NCBI GenBank assembly: GCA_030640385.1
Contig: DAOWJL010000021.1
Coordinates: 1-22,344 of the forward strand
Reading direction: 5' to 3'
From: Dehalococcoidia bacterium
GTDB taxonomy: Bacteria > Chloroflexota > Dehalococcoidia > Dehalococcoidales > G020351185
Length of the DNA stretch: 22,344 bases
The position numbers and the translations under genes are program-made. How positions within the stretch are numbered: the first letter of the stretch is position 1; the number at the start of each line of letters is the position of its first letter. The notes under the pieces were generated by a model. It saw nothing but the letters and a program-made list of their open reading frames with translations, ran no database searches and was not told the DNA's origin. This document shows positions 1 to 8,269 of this stretch, piece after piece.

Positions 1-2496
1 ATCCACACTGCCTGTATCTGTGGCGATAATGGTAACGGCAAATCAGCCCTCATCGACGCCATTACATGGGCGCTATGGGGCAAGAGCAGGGTCAAGAGCG
101 ATGACGACCTGATCACCCTTGGTGAGAAAGATACGGAAGTAGAGTTTGATTTCTTTATCGGTGAGCAACTCTACCGCATTATACGCAAGCACTCCAGGCC
201 TAAAAGCCGCAAGGCCTCCGGGCAGAGCAGCCTTGACCTTTTTATAGCCGACAACGGTGGCTTCAATGTAATCACCGGTGACACAAAAAGCAAAACCCAG
301 CAGAAGGTCATTTCACTCCTCAATATGGATTACGATACCTTTGTAAACAGCGCTTTCCTCAGGCAGGGGCATGCCGATGAATTCACCAAGCAACCACCGG
401 CTAAACGAAAGGAAGTACTGGCTAATATACTGGGGCTATCATTATATGACCAGCTTGAAGAAAGAGCCAGAGAGCTATCCCGGCAACAGCATATGGAAAA
501 AACACAGCTTGAGAACGCCATCCAGGAAATCGAGCATGAGCTTGCCCATAAACAGGAGCTTGAATCTTCCCTTGACAAAGCACAATCCGAGCTTTCCCTC
601 TTAGAAATTGAAATTAACGAGCAACAATCTATATTAAACCACCTGCGACAGGAAAGGGATTCACTGGAAAGTAAGAGGCAGCAACTGGTTCAGCTTGAGG
701 AGCATATAGCCAAGACTGAAGGGGACCTCAAACACTGGCATAGCCGCATAGAACAGCGTCAACGAAACATACAGGAGTATCAGGGGTTGATAACCCGGCG
801 CCAGTCTATAGAAGAAGGCTATAACCAATTCATACAGGCTAAGAAACTGAACGATGAAATGAATAAAAAGCTGCAGCTGCTCAGTAAAATAAAGGATAGA
901 AAAAGTAAACTGGAACGGGTTATCCAGAATGCTCAGGCTGAATTGCTTTCAGAACATGCCGTCGCCCAGAGTAAAATCAGCCAGCTTGAAGCCAACTTAA
1001 AGAAACTACCGCTTCTAAAAGAAGAAAGAACAAGGCTTGAGAATAAGCAGCACCGTCTGGCTCAACTGGATGAGGAACTGCAAAGAAAAAGGCAGTCTGG
1101 TAAAAAGCTGCAGAGTATCGTTCACAAGCTTGAGTGCAACCAGCAGCGCCTGGAGCAGGAGATAAGGGGTATTGAGAAGAAGCTCGCACTTCTTGATACT
1201 CAGGATAATGCCAGATGCCCTCTGTGTGAAACCGAACTTGGTGGAGACGGATTTGATATCATCAGGGCAAAGTATAATTTGGAAAAGGATAATAAAACGG
1301 CAGCCTTTAATTCCCAAAAAAGTGAGTTCGCCGATAAAAGTGCAGAGTCAGAAGGAATAGAGAGGCAAGTTCAGGAATTAGAGACCAGGTTAAATCAGGA
1401 CAGGGCTCTAATACAGGGTAAAGCAGGTATCATAGCCAGTTCCAGAAAAGAATCCGAAGAGGCGTCTGAACAGCTGGATAAAGAGAATATCCTTCTGGCT
1501 GAAATAGAAAACGGGCTGGCGAACAAGGATTTCGCCACGCAGGAACAAATAGCACTGAATGAACTGGATAATGAGCTTGCCAGCCTTGAATATGATTCAA
1601 ACCGGCATCAGCAGATTGGCCAAAGCCTGGCAACACTTGAAAAGTACCAGCAATCAAAACAAGGGCTGGATGAAGCCGCAAGAATGCTTAACATGGAACA
1701 GGAAGAGTTGACCAATGCCAGAGATGCATCTCGAGAACTCGGCCACCGCCTTGAAACTGATAATAAGAAAAGACAACTTTTAACCTCTGGGCTTAACGCC
1801 CTTCCCCAGCTGGAGAGTGGCCTGAAGCAGGCTGAGGCCGGATATCAGCTAGTATCGGAAAAACAGAAACAGGCACAGGAGCTAAAAGGTAGCTTAAGTG
1901 GTAAACTGGAACACATTTTAAGGCAGGAGATAAAACAGCAGGAGAAGAAAAACCAGCTTGAGAAGGTATTGAAAGAGGCAAGGGTATACCTTGACCTCTC
2001 CCAGGCGTTCGGTAAAAAGGGAATCCAGGCAATGCTTATCGAAATGGCTCTGCCGGATATTGAAATAGAAGCCAACAAGCTCCTCAGCCGCATGACCGAT
2101 AACCGGATGCACGTCAAGATTGAAACTCAGCGCCAGTCTAAGAAAGGGGAACCGCTAGAAACCCTGGATATTATTATCTCTGATGAGCTGGGGCCACGAC
2201 CTTATGAAAATTACAGCGGTGGCGAAGCCTTCCGTATCGATTTTGCCATTCGTATTGCCCTGTCAAAGCTTTTAGCAAAGAGGGCCGGAGCGCCCATTCC
2301 TACCCTTATTATAGATGAAGGTTTCGGCACTCAGGATAATATCGGCCTGGAAAAGATAAAAGAAGCGATAAACTCCATTCAGGGCGACTTTGACAAGATT
2401 CTGGTTATCACCCATATTGAGGAACTCAAAGATGCCTTCCCGACACGCATCAACGTTATTAAAACCACCTCTGGCTCAACGCTTGAAATGAGCTAG
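1..2496 (+). CDS. sbcC: SbcC/Rad50-type ATPase, exonuclease subunit (5' partial)
   Basis: This is the large subunit of the SbcCD (Rad50-Mre11-like) nuclease, an SMC-like ABC ATPase that opens and trims blocked or hairpin DNA ends during repair. The frame is open from the first base, and the Walker A motif GDNGNGKS lies at about bases 22-45. The window therefore starts inside the gene, with probably a few dozen N-terminal residues missing; the ATG at 325 is internal. Long heptad-like, Glu/Lys/Gln-rich coiled coils flank a CPLC zinc hook at bases 1216-1227. The C-terminal lobe has the ABC signature YSGGEAFR and Walker B TLIIDEGFGTQD. The visible part is 831 codons. An SbcD partner would be expected just upstream, outside the window. 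It ends one base before a convergent gene. Confidence 0.93.
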   Translation: MHTACICGDNGNGKSALIDAITWALWGKSRVKSDDDLITLGEKDTEVEFDFFIGEQLYRIIRKHSRPKSRKASGQSSLDLFIADNGGFNVITGDTKSKTQQKVISLLNMDYDTFVNSAFLRQGHADEFTKQPPAKRKEVLANILGLSLYDQLEERARELSRQQHMEKTQLENAIQEIEHELAHKQELESSLDKAQSELSLLEIEINEQQSILNHLRQERDSLESKRQQLVQLEEHIAKTEGDLKHWHSRIEQRQRNIQEYQGLITRRQSIEEGYNQFIQAKKLNDEMNKKLQLLSKIKDRKSKLERVIQNAQAELLSEHAVAQSKISQLEANLKKLPLLKEERTRLENKQHRLAQLDEELQRKRQSGKKLQSIVHKLECNQQRLEQEIRGIEKKLALLDTQDNARCPLCETELGGDGFDIIRAKYNLEKDNKTAAFNSQKSEFADKSAESEGIERQVQELETRLNQDRALIQGKAGIIASSRKESEEASEQLDKENILLAEIENGLANKDFATQEQIALNELDNELASLEYDSNRHQQIGQSLATLEKYQQSKQGLDEAARMLNMEQEELTNARDASRELGHRLETDNKKRQLLTSGLNALPQLESGLKQAEAGYQLVSEKQKQAQELKGSLSGKLEHILRQEIKQQEKKNQLEKVLKEARVYLDLSQAFGKKGIQAMLIEMALPDIEIEANKLLSRMTDNRMHVKIETQRQSKKGEPLETLDIIISDELGPRPYENYSGGEAFRIDFAIRIALSKLLAKRAGAPIPTLIIDEGFGTQDNIGLEKIKEAINSIQGDFDKILVITHIEELKDAFPTRINVIKTTSGSTLEMS

Positions 2497-2497
2497 G

Positions 2498-3049
2498 TTA
2501 TAACCCCAGATCTTCGGCAATCCCCTTCATCGCCTTAAGGCCCAGCTCTATGAACTTATCAAGTTCAAGCCCCAGTTCACTACAACCGGCAATCTGCTCT
2601 CGTCTGGCACCGGCAGCAAAGCTCTTTTCCTTGAAACGTTTCCTCACCGATTTTGCTTCAACACCAGCCAGTTTCTTGTCCGGGCGAACAAGTGCGGCGG
2701 CAGTTATCAAACCGGTCAGCGGGTCAGTGCATAACAGCGCTTTATCAAGTTTTGTTTCACAGATAATACCGTGCGCCTCATTATGACACAGAACGGCATG
2801 TACCACAGCTTCACTGGCTCCCATTTCCCTTACCAGGTCGGCGCCCAGCTTGCCGTGGTTATCCATATCCCCTTCGGTAAGCTCTACATCTATATCATGA
2901 AGCAGCCCGGCAAGCCCCCACTCTTCTTCATCCTCGCTAAATTTTCTGGCAAGTGCCCGCATAATAGCTTCAGTCGCCAGCATATGCTTTATAAGATTCC
3001 TGTTTTCCACATTGGCTTCTATGGAATCAATTGCCTCTACTCTATTCAT
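2498..3049 (-). CDS. HD-domain (HDIG-like) metal-dependent phosphohydrolase
   Basis: A 183-residue protein that is essentially a single HD domain. The metal-binding pattern is complete: H22, the H51-D52 doublet in LLHDID, H65, H84, H89 and D109 in CTDP. Such small HD proteins hydrolyse phosphate esters, often of nucleotides, but the substrate cannot be read from the sequence. The start is ATG with a purine-rich AAGGGGGTG Shine-Dalgarno just upstream. It begins 16 bases after the uvrA stop on the same strand, so it is probably the second gene of a uvrA operon. A role in nucleotide clean-up during repair would fit that context but is only inference. Its stop codon lies one base from the stop of the convergent sbcC. 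Confidence 0.85.
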   Translation of the reverse strand: MNRVEAIDSIEANVENRNLIKHMLATEAIMRALARKFSEDEEEWGLAGLLHDIDVELTEGDMDNHGKLGADLVREMGASEAVVHAVLCHNEAHGIICETKLDKALLCTDPLTGLITAAALVRPDKKLAGVEAKSVRKRFKEKSFAAGARREQIAGCSELGLELDKFIELGLKAMKGIAEDLGL

Positions 3050-3065
3050 TTATGTCACCCCCTTC

Positions 3066-5912
3066 TTATTTTCCGGCTGTTATCTGTTCGGGTAGATACT
3101 TCCTAAGATAACTACCGGTGGCAGATGTTTTTTCTTCGGCTATCTCCTCCGGTGTCCCGGCGGCAACAACATAACCACCCTTATCACCGGCTCCGGGCCC
3201 CAGGTCAATAATCCAGTCTGCATTTTTTATTACATCCAGGTGGTGCTCTATTATAACCACAGTATTGCCGGCATCAACCAGTCGTTGCAGCACCCGCAGC
3301 AGGGCGGCAACATCATCAAAGGCAAGTCCTGTAGTCGGCTCGTCCAGTATATAAAGAGTGCTGCCTGTAGCCCTTTTCGATAGCTCGGTAGCCAGCTTTA
3401 CCCTCTGTGCTTCACCACCGGAAAGAGTTGTCGCCGGCTGCCCCAGGCGGATATAGCCCAACCCGACATCATGCAGCGTCTTCAGCTTGTTTTTAATCCT
3501 TGGAAAATGGTCATAAAAAGCGAGTGCCTGCTCTACCGTCATATCCAGCACTTCGGCTATATTCTTGCCCTTAAACTTTATTTCCAGAACTTCCCGGTTA
3601 TAACGCTTGCCCTTACACACCTCGCAGGGTACGGTTACATCGGGCAGGAACTGCATCTCTATTTGTATATATCCTTCACCGCGGCAGGCTTCACAGCGCC
3701 CGCCCTTTACATTGAAAGAAAACCTGCCAGGCGCATAACCCCTCATCCGTGCCCCGGGAACGGTGGCAAATAGTTCACGGATGGGGGTGAAAGTACCGGT
3801 ATAAGTAGCCGGATTGCTGCGTGGAGTACGACCTATAGGTGACTGGTCAATACTTATTACCTTGTCAATGTTCTCAACGCCCGCAATTTCATCTACATCC
3901 CCGGGTTGCTCCCTGGCCCGGTATAGCAATTGGGCTAATTTCTTATATAAGATATCGCTTATAAGCGTGCTTTTACCACTGCCGGAAACCCCGGTGATGC
4001 ACACGAACTTACCCAGCGGAATGGTAACATCCAGATTTTTAAGATTATTCTGTCGTGCACCTTTAACAACAATTGATTCCCCTGAACCACATCGCCTCTC
4101 CCCAGGCATCGGAATCTTTTTCTGCCCGCTCAGGTATTGTCCTGTTCTGGACTCCTTTACTGCCATAATATCATCCATCGTTCCGGAGGCTACCACCCAC
4201 CCTCCATGTTCGCCGGCACCGGGACCGATGTCTATAATATGGTCGGCGGCACGCATCATTGCCTCATCATGTTCAACTACCAGTACCGTATTTCCCAGCT
4301 CTTTAAGCCCTTTCAGCGTCTCAATCAACCGGTAGTCATCCGCCGGATGAAGCCCCACCGTTGGTTCATCACATATATAAAGAACTCCCATCAATCCACT
4401 GCCAATCTGGGTAGCCAGCCGTATACGCTGGGCTTCACCGCCTGAAAGAGTACCCGCTGTGCGGTTCAGGTTAAGGTAATCCAGGCCCACATTCTCTAAA
4501 AACCCCAACCGCCCCCTGATTTCTTTTAATATTTCACTGGCGATTATTTTCTCCCGTTTGCTGAATATTGTCTCTTTCCCACGCAGCATATCTATCCATC
4601 CCGATGCCTGAACAACAGACATCAAGCTTATATTGTCAATGCTATTGCCATTAACGGTTACGGCTAATGCCTCCGGCTTTAACCGCTTTCCCTCACAGAC
4701 GGGGCAAATTCTAGTTACCATATAGCGCTCAATGTAAGCCCTGGAGTTCCCTGATTCCGTATCGCGGTATAACCGCTCCATACGTGGAATTACGCCCTCA
4801 AAGCCATCAAAGTACTCCCTTTCCTGCCCGTAACGGTTGCGATATTTATATGAATAACCGCCTTCGCCGCATAGAATCAGCTCTAGCTGTTCGGCTGTCA
4901 AATTTTTAACCGGTTCGTCAAGTGAAAAACCGTTACGTCTTGCCAGTTCTTCAAGCGAATATAAATACCATGTATGCCATTGATATGGATGGATAGCCCC
5001 TTCAGACAGCGCTAGCTTCTTGTTCGGTATGAGTAAATCAGGGTCAAGCTCCGATTTAACACCCAGCCCCGAACATTCAGGGCAGGCGCCGTGAGGGCTA
5101 TTGAAGCTAAATGTCCTCGGCGCTATTTCTCCCATGCTGATACCGCAACGGACGCAGGCAAAATGCTCCGAAAAAAGCAGTTCTTCTCCATCAATAATAG
5201 AAGCAAGGACCACCCCTGCCCCCAGCTTCAGTGCCGTCTCTACCGAATCGGCGATACGGCCCTGGCTGCCACTCTGGCCAACCACCAGCCTGTCAATGAC
5301 AGCTTCAATAGAGTGCTTTTTGAACTTTTCTAGCTGCAACTCCTCCGAAAGGTCATAGATATTGCCGTCCACCCTTACCCGGGCATAACCTGCCTTGCGT
5401 AAATCATTGAACACCTGCTGGTATTCACCCTTACGGTCTTTAACCAGCGGTGCCAGAATCATAATACGGCTACCTTGCGGCAGAGCCTGTATGGCATCTA
5501 CGATCTGCTCTACCGTCTGCATCGTAATTTCGCGCCCGCATTGCGTGCAGTGGGGATGTCCCACCCGGGCAAAGAGTAACCTCAGGTAATCATATATCTC
5601 TGTTACGGTACCCACCGTGGAACGTGGATTGCGGCTGGTGCCCTTCTGGTCGATGGAAATGGCCGGGCTTAGACCTTCTATATAGTCAACATCGGGTTTT
5701 TCCATTCGCCCCAGAAACTGGCGGGCATAAGCCGAAAGCGATTCCATATAGCGACGCTGCCCTTCGGCGTAAACCGTATCGAATGCCAGCGAGCTCTTGC
5801 CGGAGCCGGAGACGCCGGTAATGACCACCAGTTTATCCCGTGGGATTGTTACATCTATGTTTTTTAAATTATGTTCCCGGGCTCCCTTTACGAAAATGGA
5901 ATCCAGAGGCAT
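3066..5912 (-). CDS. uvrA: Excinuclease ABC subunit A
   Basis: UvrA is the damage-scanning ATPase of nucleotide excision repair; it dimerises and loads UvrB on lesions. At 948 residues it is full length. Both ABC modules are present: Walker A GVSGSGKS at residues 33-40 and again near 640, two LSGGEAQR signatures, and Walker B segments CDEPTVGL and LDEPTTGL. Zinc-binding Cys pairs are visible (CTQC, CVRCG/CPECSG, CEAC/CEVC). Start ATG with AAGGAG upstream. One oddity is that the segment after the second Walker B reads TTGLAFDD, where the family normally has His instead of Ala (TTGLHF). A -35/-10 promoter lies 20-50 bases upstream, divergent from the M20 gene. The HD hydrolase follows in the same transcript. 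Confidence 0.98.
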   Translation of the reverse strand: MPLDSIFVKGAREHNLKNIDVTIPRDKLVVITGVSGSGKSSLAFDTVYAEGQRRYMESLSAYARQFLGRMEKPDVDYIEGLSPAISIDQKGTSRNPRSTVGTVTEIYDYLRLLFARVGHPHCTQCGREITMQTVEQIVDAIQALPQGSRIMILAPLVKDRKGEYQQVFNDLRKAGYARVRVDGNIYDLSEELQLEKFKKHSIEAVIDRLVVGQSGSQGRIADSVETALKLGAGVVLASIIDGEELLFSEHFACVRCGISMGEIAPRTFSFNSPHGACPECSGLGVKSELDPDLLIPNKKLALSEGAIHPYQWHTWYLYSLEELARRNGFSLDEPVKNLTAEQLELILCGEGGYSYKYRNRYGQEREYFDGFEGVIPRMERLYRDTESGNSRAYIERYMVTRICPVCEGKRLKPEALAVTVNGNSIDNISLMSVVQASGWIDMLRGKETIFSKREKIIASEILKEIRGRLGFLENVGLDYLNLNRTAGTLSGGEAQRIRLATQIGSGLMGVLYICDEPTVGLHPADDYRLIETLKGLKELGNTVLVVEHDEAMMRAADHIIDIGPGAGEHGGWVVASGTMDDIMAVKESRTGQYLSGQKKIPMPGERRCGSGESIVVKGARQNNLKNLDVTIPLGKFVCITGVSGSGKSTLISDILYKKLAQLLYRAREQPGDVDEIAGVENIDKVISIDQSPIGRTPRSNPATYTGTFTPIRELFATVPGARMRGYAPGRFSFNVKGGRCEACRGEGYIQIEMQFLPDVTVPCEVCKGKRYNREVLEIKFKGKNIAEVLDMTVEQALAFYDHFPRIKNKLKTLHDVGLGYIRLGQPATTLSGGEAQRVKLATELSKRATGSTLYILDEPTTGLAFDDVAALLRVLQRLVDAGNTVVIIEHHLDVIKNADWIIDLGPGAGDKGGYVVAAGTPEEIAEEKTSATGSYLRKYLPEQITAGK

Positions 5913-5933
5913 TTTCCCACTCCTTCTAATACT

Positions 5934-5963
5934 ATTTTATCACTAGCTTCGTCGCCGTAACAA
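5934..5963 (-). promoter_or_regulatory. Putative sigma70-type promoter of uvrA
   Basis: Read on the minus strand this is TTGTTA, an 18-base spacer, then TAAAAT preceded by TGA (an extended -10, TGn). It lies about 20 bases before the uvrA start codon, leaving room for the Shine-Dalgarno. I saw no convincing SOS-box palindrome in the divergent 93-base region. Confidence 0.5.
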
Positions 5964-5992
5964 GCAACTGGCAAAGTCGGTGTTGTCTGGGC

Positions 5993-5998
5993 TATAAT
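5993..5998 (+). promoter_or_regulatory. -10 element TATAAT of the M20 gene, possibly leaderless
   Basis: A perfect TATAAT ends only 7 bases before the GTG start at 6006. Transcription would then begin at or next to the start codon. No Shine-Dalgarno is seen, and the -35 region is weak (TGGCAA at 18-base spacing). Confidence 0.45.
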
Positions 5999-6005
5999 AT
6001 GCACT

Positions 6006-7187
6006 GTGGAGGCTAAATTGTTATCCGGGCTAAAGTCTACAGTTCAGGCAGATATCGATAACCACCGCCAGCAACTTGCCGATCTTAGCCTAAAGATACA
6101 CTCCAATCCCGAAATCGGCTTTAAGGAACATAAGGCTTCAAACTGGCTTACTCAATATCTTGAAACCAATGGCTTTATGGTTGAACGTGGCATCTGCCAG
6201 CTGGAGACTGCCTTCAAAGCCGTCTACGGCAATAAGCGACCGGCAATCGCCATTCTTGCCGAATATGACGCTCTGCCACATCTCGGTCATGCCTGCGGCC
6301 ACAATCTGATAGCCACCATCGCCGTTGGTGCTGCGGTAGCATCTAAAGCAATCATTGATAAACTGGGAGGCAGTGTCCTCGTTATCGGCACACCGGCTGA
6401 AGAGATTTACGGCGGCAAGGTTATAATGGCTGAAAGGGGAGCCTTTAACGATATTGATATGGCTTTAATGGTTCATCCATCAACAAACGATACCGCTACC
6501 ACAAAAGCTCTGGCCTGCATTTCACTGGAGGTTGATTTTTTCGGCCATGATGCGCATGCAGCCGCTCACCCCGAAGAGGGAATCAATGCCCTAGAGGCAA
6601 TAATCCTATCTTTTAATGCTATCAACTCATTACGCCAGCACATAAAGGGCGACGCCCGTATCCATGGCATTATTACTGATGGCGGGCAGGTTGTTAATGT
6701 CGTGCCGGCTCATAGCGCCGCCAGCTTTCTGGTAAGGGCAAAGGACGATGCATATCTTGAAGAACTTAAAAACAAAGTCCTGAATTGCTTCACAGGGGCT
6801 GCTACTGCCACCGGCACCGAACTGAAATATAAATGGGGCGATGTTCAGTACGCCCCGATGCGCAATAACATCATAATGGCTAATCTTTTTATTACCAATA
6901 TGAATATTCTGGGCCGCAGTGTAAAGCTTGTAAATCCCGATCAGTCCTTCGGCAGTACCGATATGGGTAATGTAAGCCAGCTTGTTCCCAGCATCCATCC
7001 CTCAGTAGCTATAGCCCCAAAGGGAATGAGCATTCATTCTCCCCAGTTTGTAGAGGCGGCTGCTTCCGAGTCAGGTATCCAGGGAATGCTTGATGCCGCC
7101 AAGGCTATTGCAATGACGGTGGCCGACCTGTTATCCAACCCGGAAACCTTTAAAGAGGTCAATAAGGAATTCGCTGAAAATTTGTAA
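6006..7187 (+). CDS. M20-family metallo-amidohydrolase/peptidase (PM20D2/AbgB-like)
   Basis: A 393-residue zinc-dependent amidohydrolase of the M20 family, closest in style to the AbgB/ACY1L2 (PM20D2) group, which cleaves amide bonds of small acylated or dipeptide substrates in the cytoplasm. Metal ligands are visible: C97 and H99 in HACGHN, E132/E133 in TPAEE, H157 in VHPS and H344 in SIHSPQ. The lid domain contains PEEGINALEA and a glycine-rich dimerisation strand. The start is GTG; the nearby ATG at 5999 is out of frame and stops at once. No signal peptide is seen. It is followed by the activase gene after 103 bases holding that gene's own -10 element. The exact substrate is unknown. Confidence 0.88.
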   Translation: MEAKLLSGLKSTVQADIDNHRQQLADLSLKIHSNPEIGFKEHKASNWLTQYLETNGFMVERGICQLETAFKAVYGNKRPAIAILAEYDALPHLGHACGHNLIATIAVGAAVASKAIIDKLGGSVLVIGTPAEEIYGGKVIMAERGAFNDIDMALMVHPSTNDTATTKALACISLEVDFFGHDAHAAAHPEEGINALEAIILSFNAINSLRQHIKGDARIHGIITDGGQVVNVVPAHSAASFLVRAKDDAYLEELKNKVLNCFTGAATATGTELKYKWGDVQYAPMRNNIIMANLFITNMNILGRSVKLVNPDQSFGSTDMGNVSQLVPSIHPSVAIAPKGMSIHSPQFVEAAASESGIQGMLDAAKAIAMTVADLLSNPETFKEVNKEFAENL

Positions 7188-7239
7188 TGTTCCTGTTTTG
7201 TACCGACCAGGATTACTACCCCTCTTTGATGTCTTGGGG

Positions 7240-7245
7240 TATAAT
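7240..7245 (+). promoter_or_regulatory. -10 element TATAAT upstream of the activase gene
   Basis: A perfect TATAAT preceded by TGGGG, about 45 bases before the TTG start at 7291. No good -35 at the usual spacing. The preceding TGGG resembles the one before the M20 gene's -10 (TGGGC-TATAAT). The leader then carries the AAGGAG ribosome binding site at 7280-7285. Confidence 0.45.
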
Positions 7246-7290
7246 AAAGATAGTTACAGATACTCCCGAATTCTTTAATAAGGAGAGCTA

Positions 7291-8250
7291 TTGAAAGTCT
7301 ATCTGGGCATTGATGTCGGTTCTGCATCTACAAAGACGGCGGTTCTTGATGACAATAGCAATCTGGTATGCCACACCTACCTGCCGACACAGGGCAATCC
7401 AATTAAGGCATTAAAGGATGGACTCAAGCAGTTAAAGCAGCTTTTACCCGATGACTCCGATATCTGCGGTGTGGCTACCACCGGTAGTGCCCGCTATCTG
7501 GCCGGGGTTATCGTTGGTGCTGATCTGGTTAAGAACGAGATTACAAGCCAGGCTACCGCCGCCCTCCACTATATGCCCCAGGTACAAACTGTTATAGAAA
7601 TCGGCGGCCAGGACAGCAAGATTATAATCATCAGGGACGGTTTCGTAACCGATTTCAGTATGAACACTGTGTGTGCCGCCGGCACCGGCAGCTTTCTTGA
7701 CCATCAGGCACAGAGGTTGGGTATGAGTATTGAGCAGTTCAGCCGTCTGGCAATGGAAAGCAGTTCCCCGGTAAATATCTCCGGTAAATGTACCGTCTTT
7801 GCCGAATCGGATATAATACACAGGCAACAAACAGGCCACCGTACAGAAGGCATTATATATGGTCTGTGTCAGGCATTGGTCCGCAACTACCTCAGCAATG
7901 TCGGGCTGGGTAAGGATATAATGCCACCGATATTATTCCAGGGCGGCGTAGCCTTTAATGAGGGTATAATCCGGGCATTCAAAGAAGAGTTAGAAGCTGA
8001 TATTATTATTCCACAACACCATGAAATTACGGGTGCTATAGGCGCCGCTCTACTTGTAAAGGAAGAAATAGAATATAATAAAAGCGGTTTTAAGGGTTTT
8101 CATGTCATTGACCATGATTATGAAACCTCCTCATTCGAATGCGAGGACTGCAACTGCCTTTGTCAGATAGCCCAGCTATCACTTAACGGCAGTGTTCTTG
8201 CCAGCTGGGGAGGGCTCTGTGACCTGTGGCAGGAAGCCATAAAATCATAA
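7291..8250 (+). CDS. BadF/BadG/HgdC-type ATPase (2-hydroxyacyl-CoA dehydratase activator-like) with Cys-rich C-terminus
   Basis: A 319-residue ASKHA-fold ATPase of the family that drives ATP-dependent electron transfer into 2-hydroxyacyl-CoA dehydratases or benzoyl-CoA reductases. The phosphate loop GIDVGSASTKT is at the N-terminus and IEIGGQDSK in the middle. Both cysteines that bridge a [4Fe-4S] cluster between two subunits in HgdC are present, in CAAGTGSFLD and GKCTVFAES. The C-terminal 50 or so residues extend beyond a minimal HgdC and carry C284, C287, C289 and C291 plus WGGLC, like the tail segments of long activase fusions. The start is TTG, supported by AAGGAG five bases upstream. No dehydratase subunits are encoded nearby, so the partner is unknown. 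Confidence 0.88.
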   Translation: MKVYLGIDVGSASTKTAVLDDNSNLVCHTYLPTQGNPIKALKDGLKQLKQLLPDDSDICGVATTGSARYLAGVIVGADLVKNEITSQATAALHYMPQVQTVIEIGGQDSKIIIIRDGFVTDFSMNTVCAAGTGSFLDHQAQRLGMSIEQFSRLAMESSSPVNISGKCTVFAESDIIHRQQTGHRTEGIIYGLCQALVRNYLSNVGLGKDIMPPILFQGGVAFNEGIIRAFKEELEADIIIPQHHEITGAIGAALLVKEEIEYNKSGFKGFHVIDHDYETSSFECEDCNCLCQIAQLSLNGSVLASWGGLCDLWQEAIKS

Positions 8251-8269
8251 ATTATTAATGAGTAAGTAA

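Noticed and set aside
3814..4335. Long open frame (173 codons) on the plus strand inside uvrA
   Set aside because: It is antisense to the conserved ATPase core of uvrA, has no ribosome binding site or recognisable domain, and its length is explained by the coding bias of the opposite strand.
5941..5998. SOS-box style operator between uvrA and the M20 gene
   Set aside because: Only a loose AACA-N20-TGTT pair is present; spacing and arm quality do not match a known LexA site.
6630..6998. 122-codon minus-strand frame inside the M20 gene
   Set aside because: Antisense shadow with no recognisable motif or ribosome binding site.
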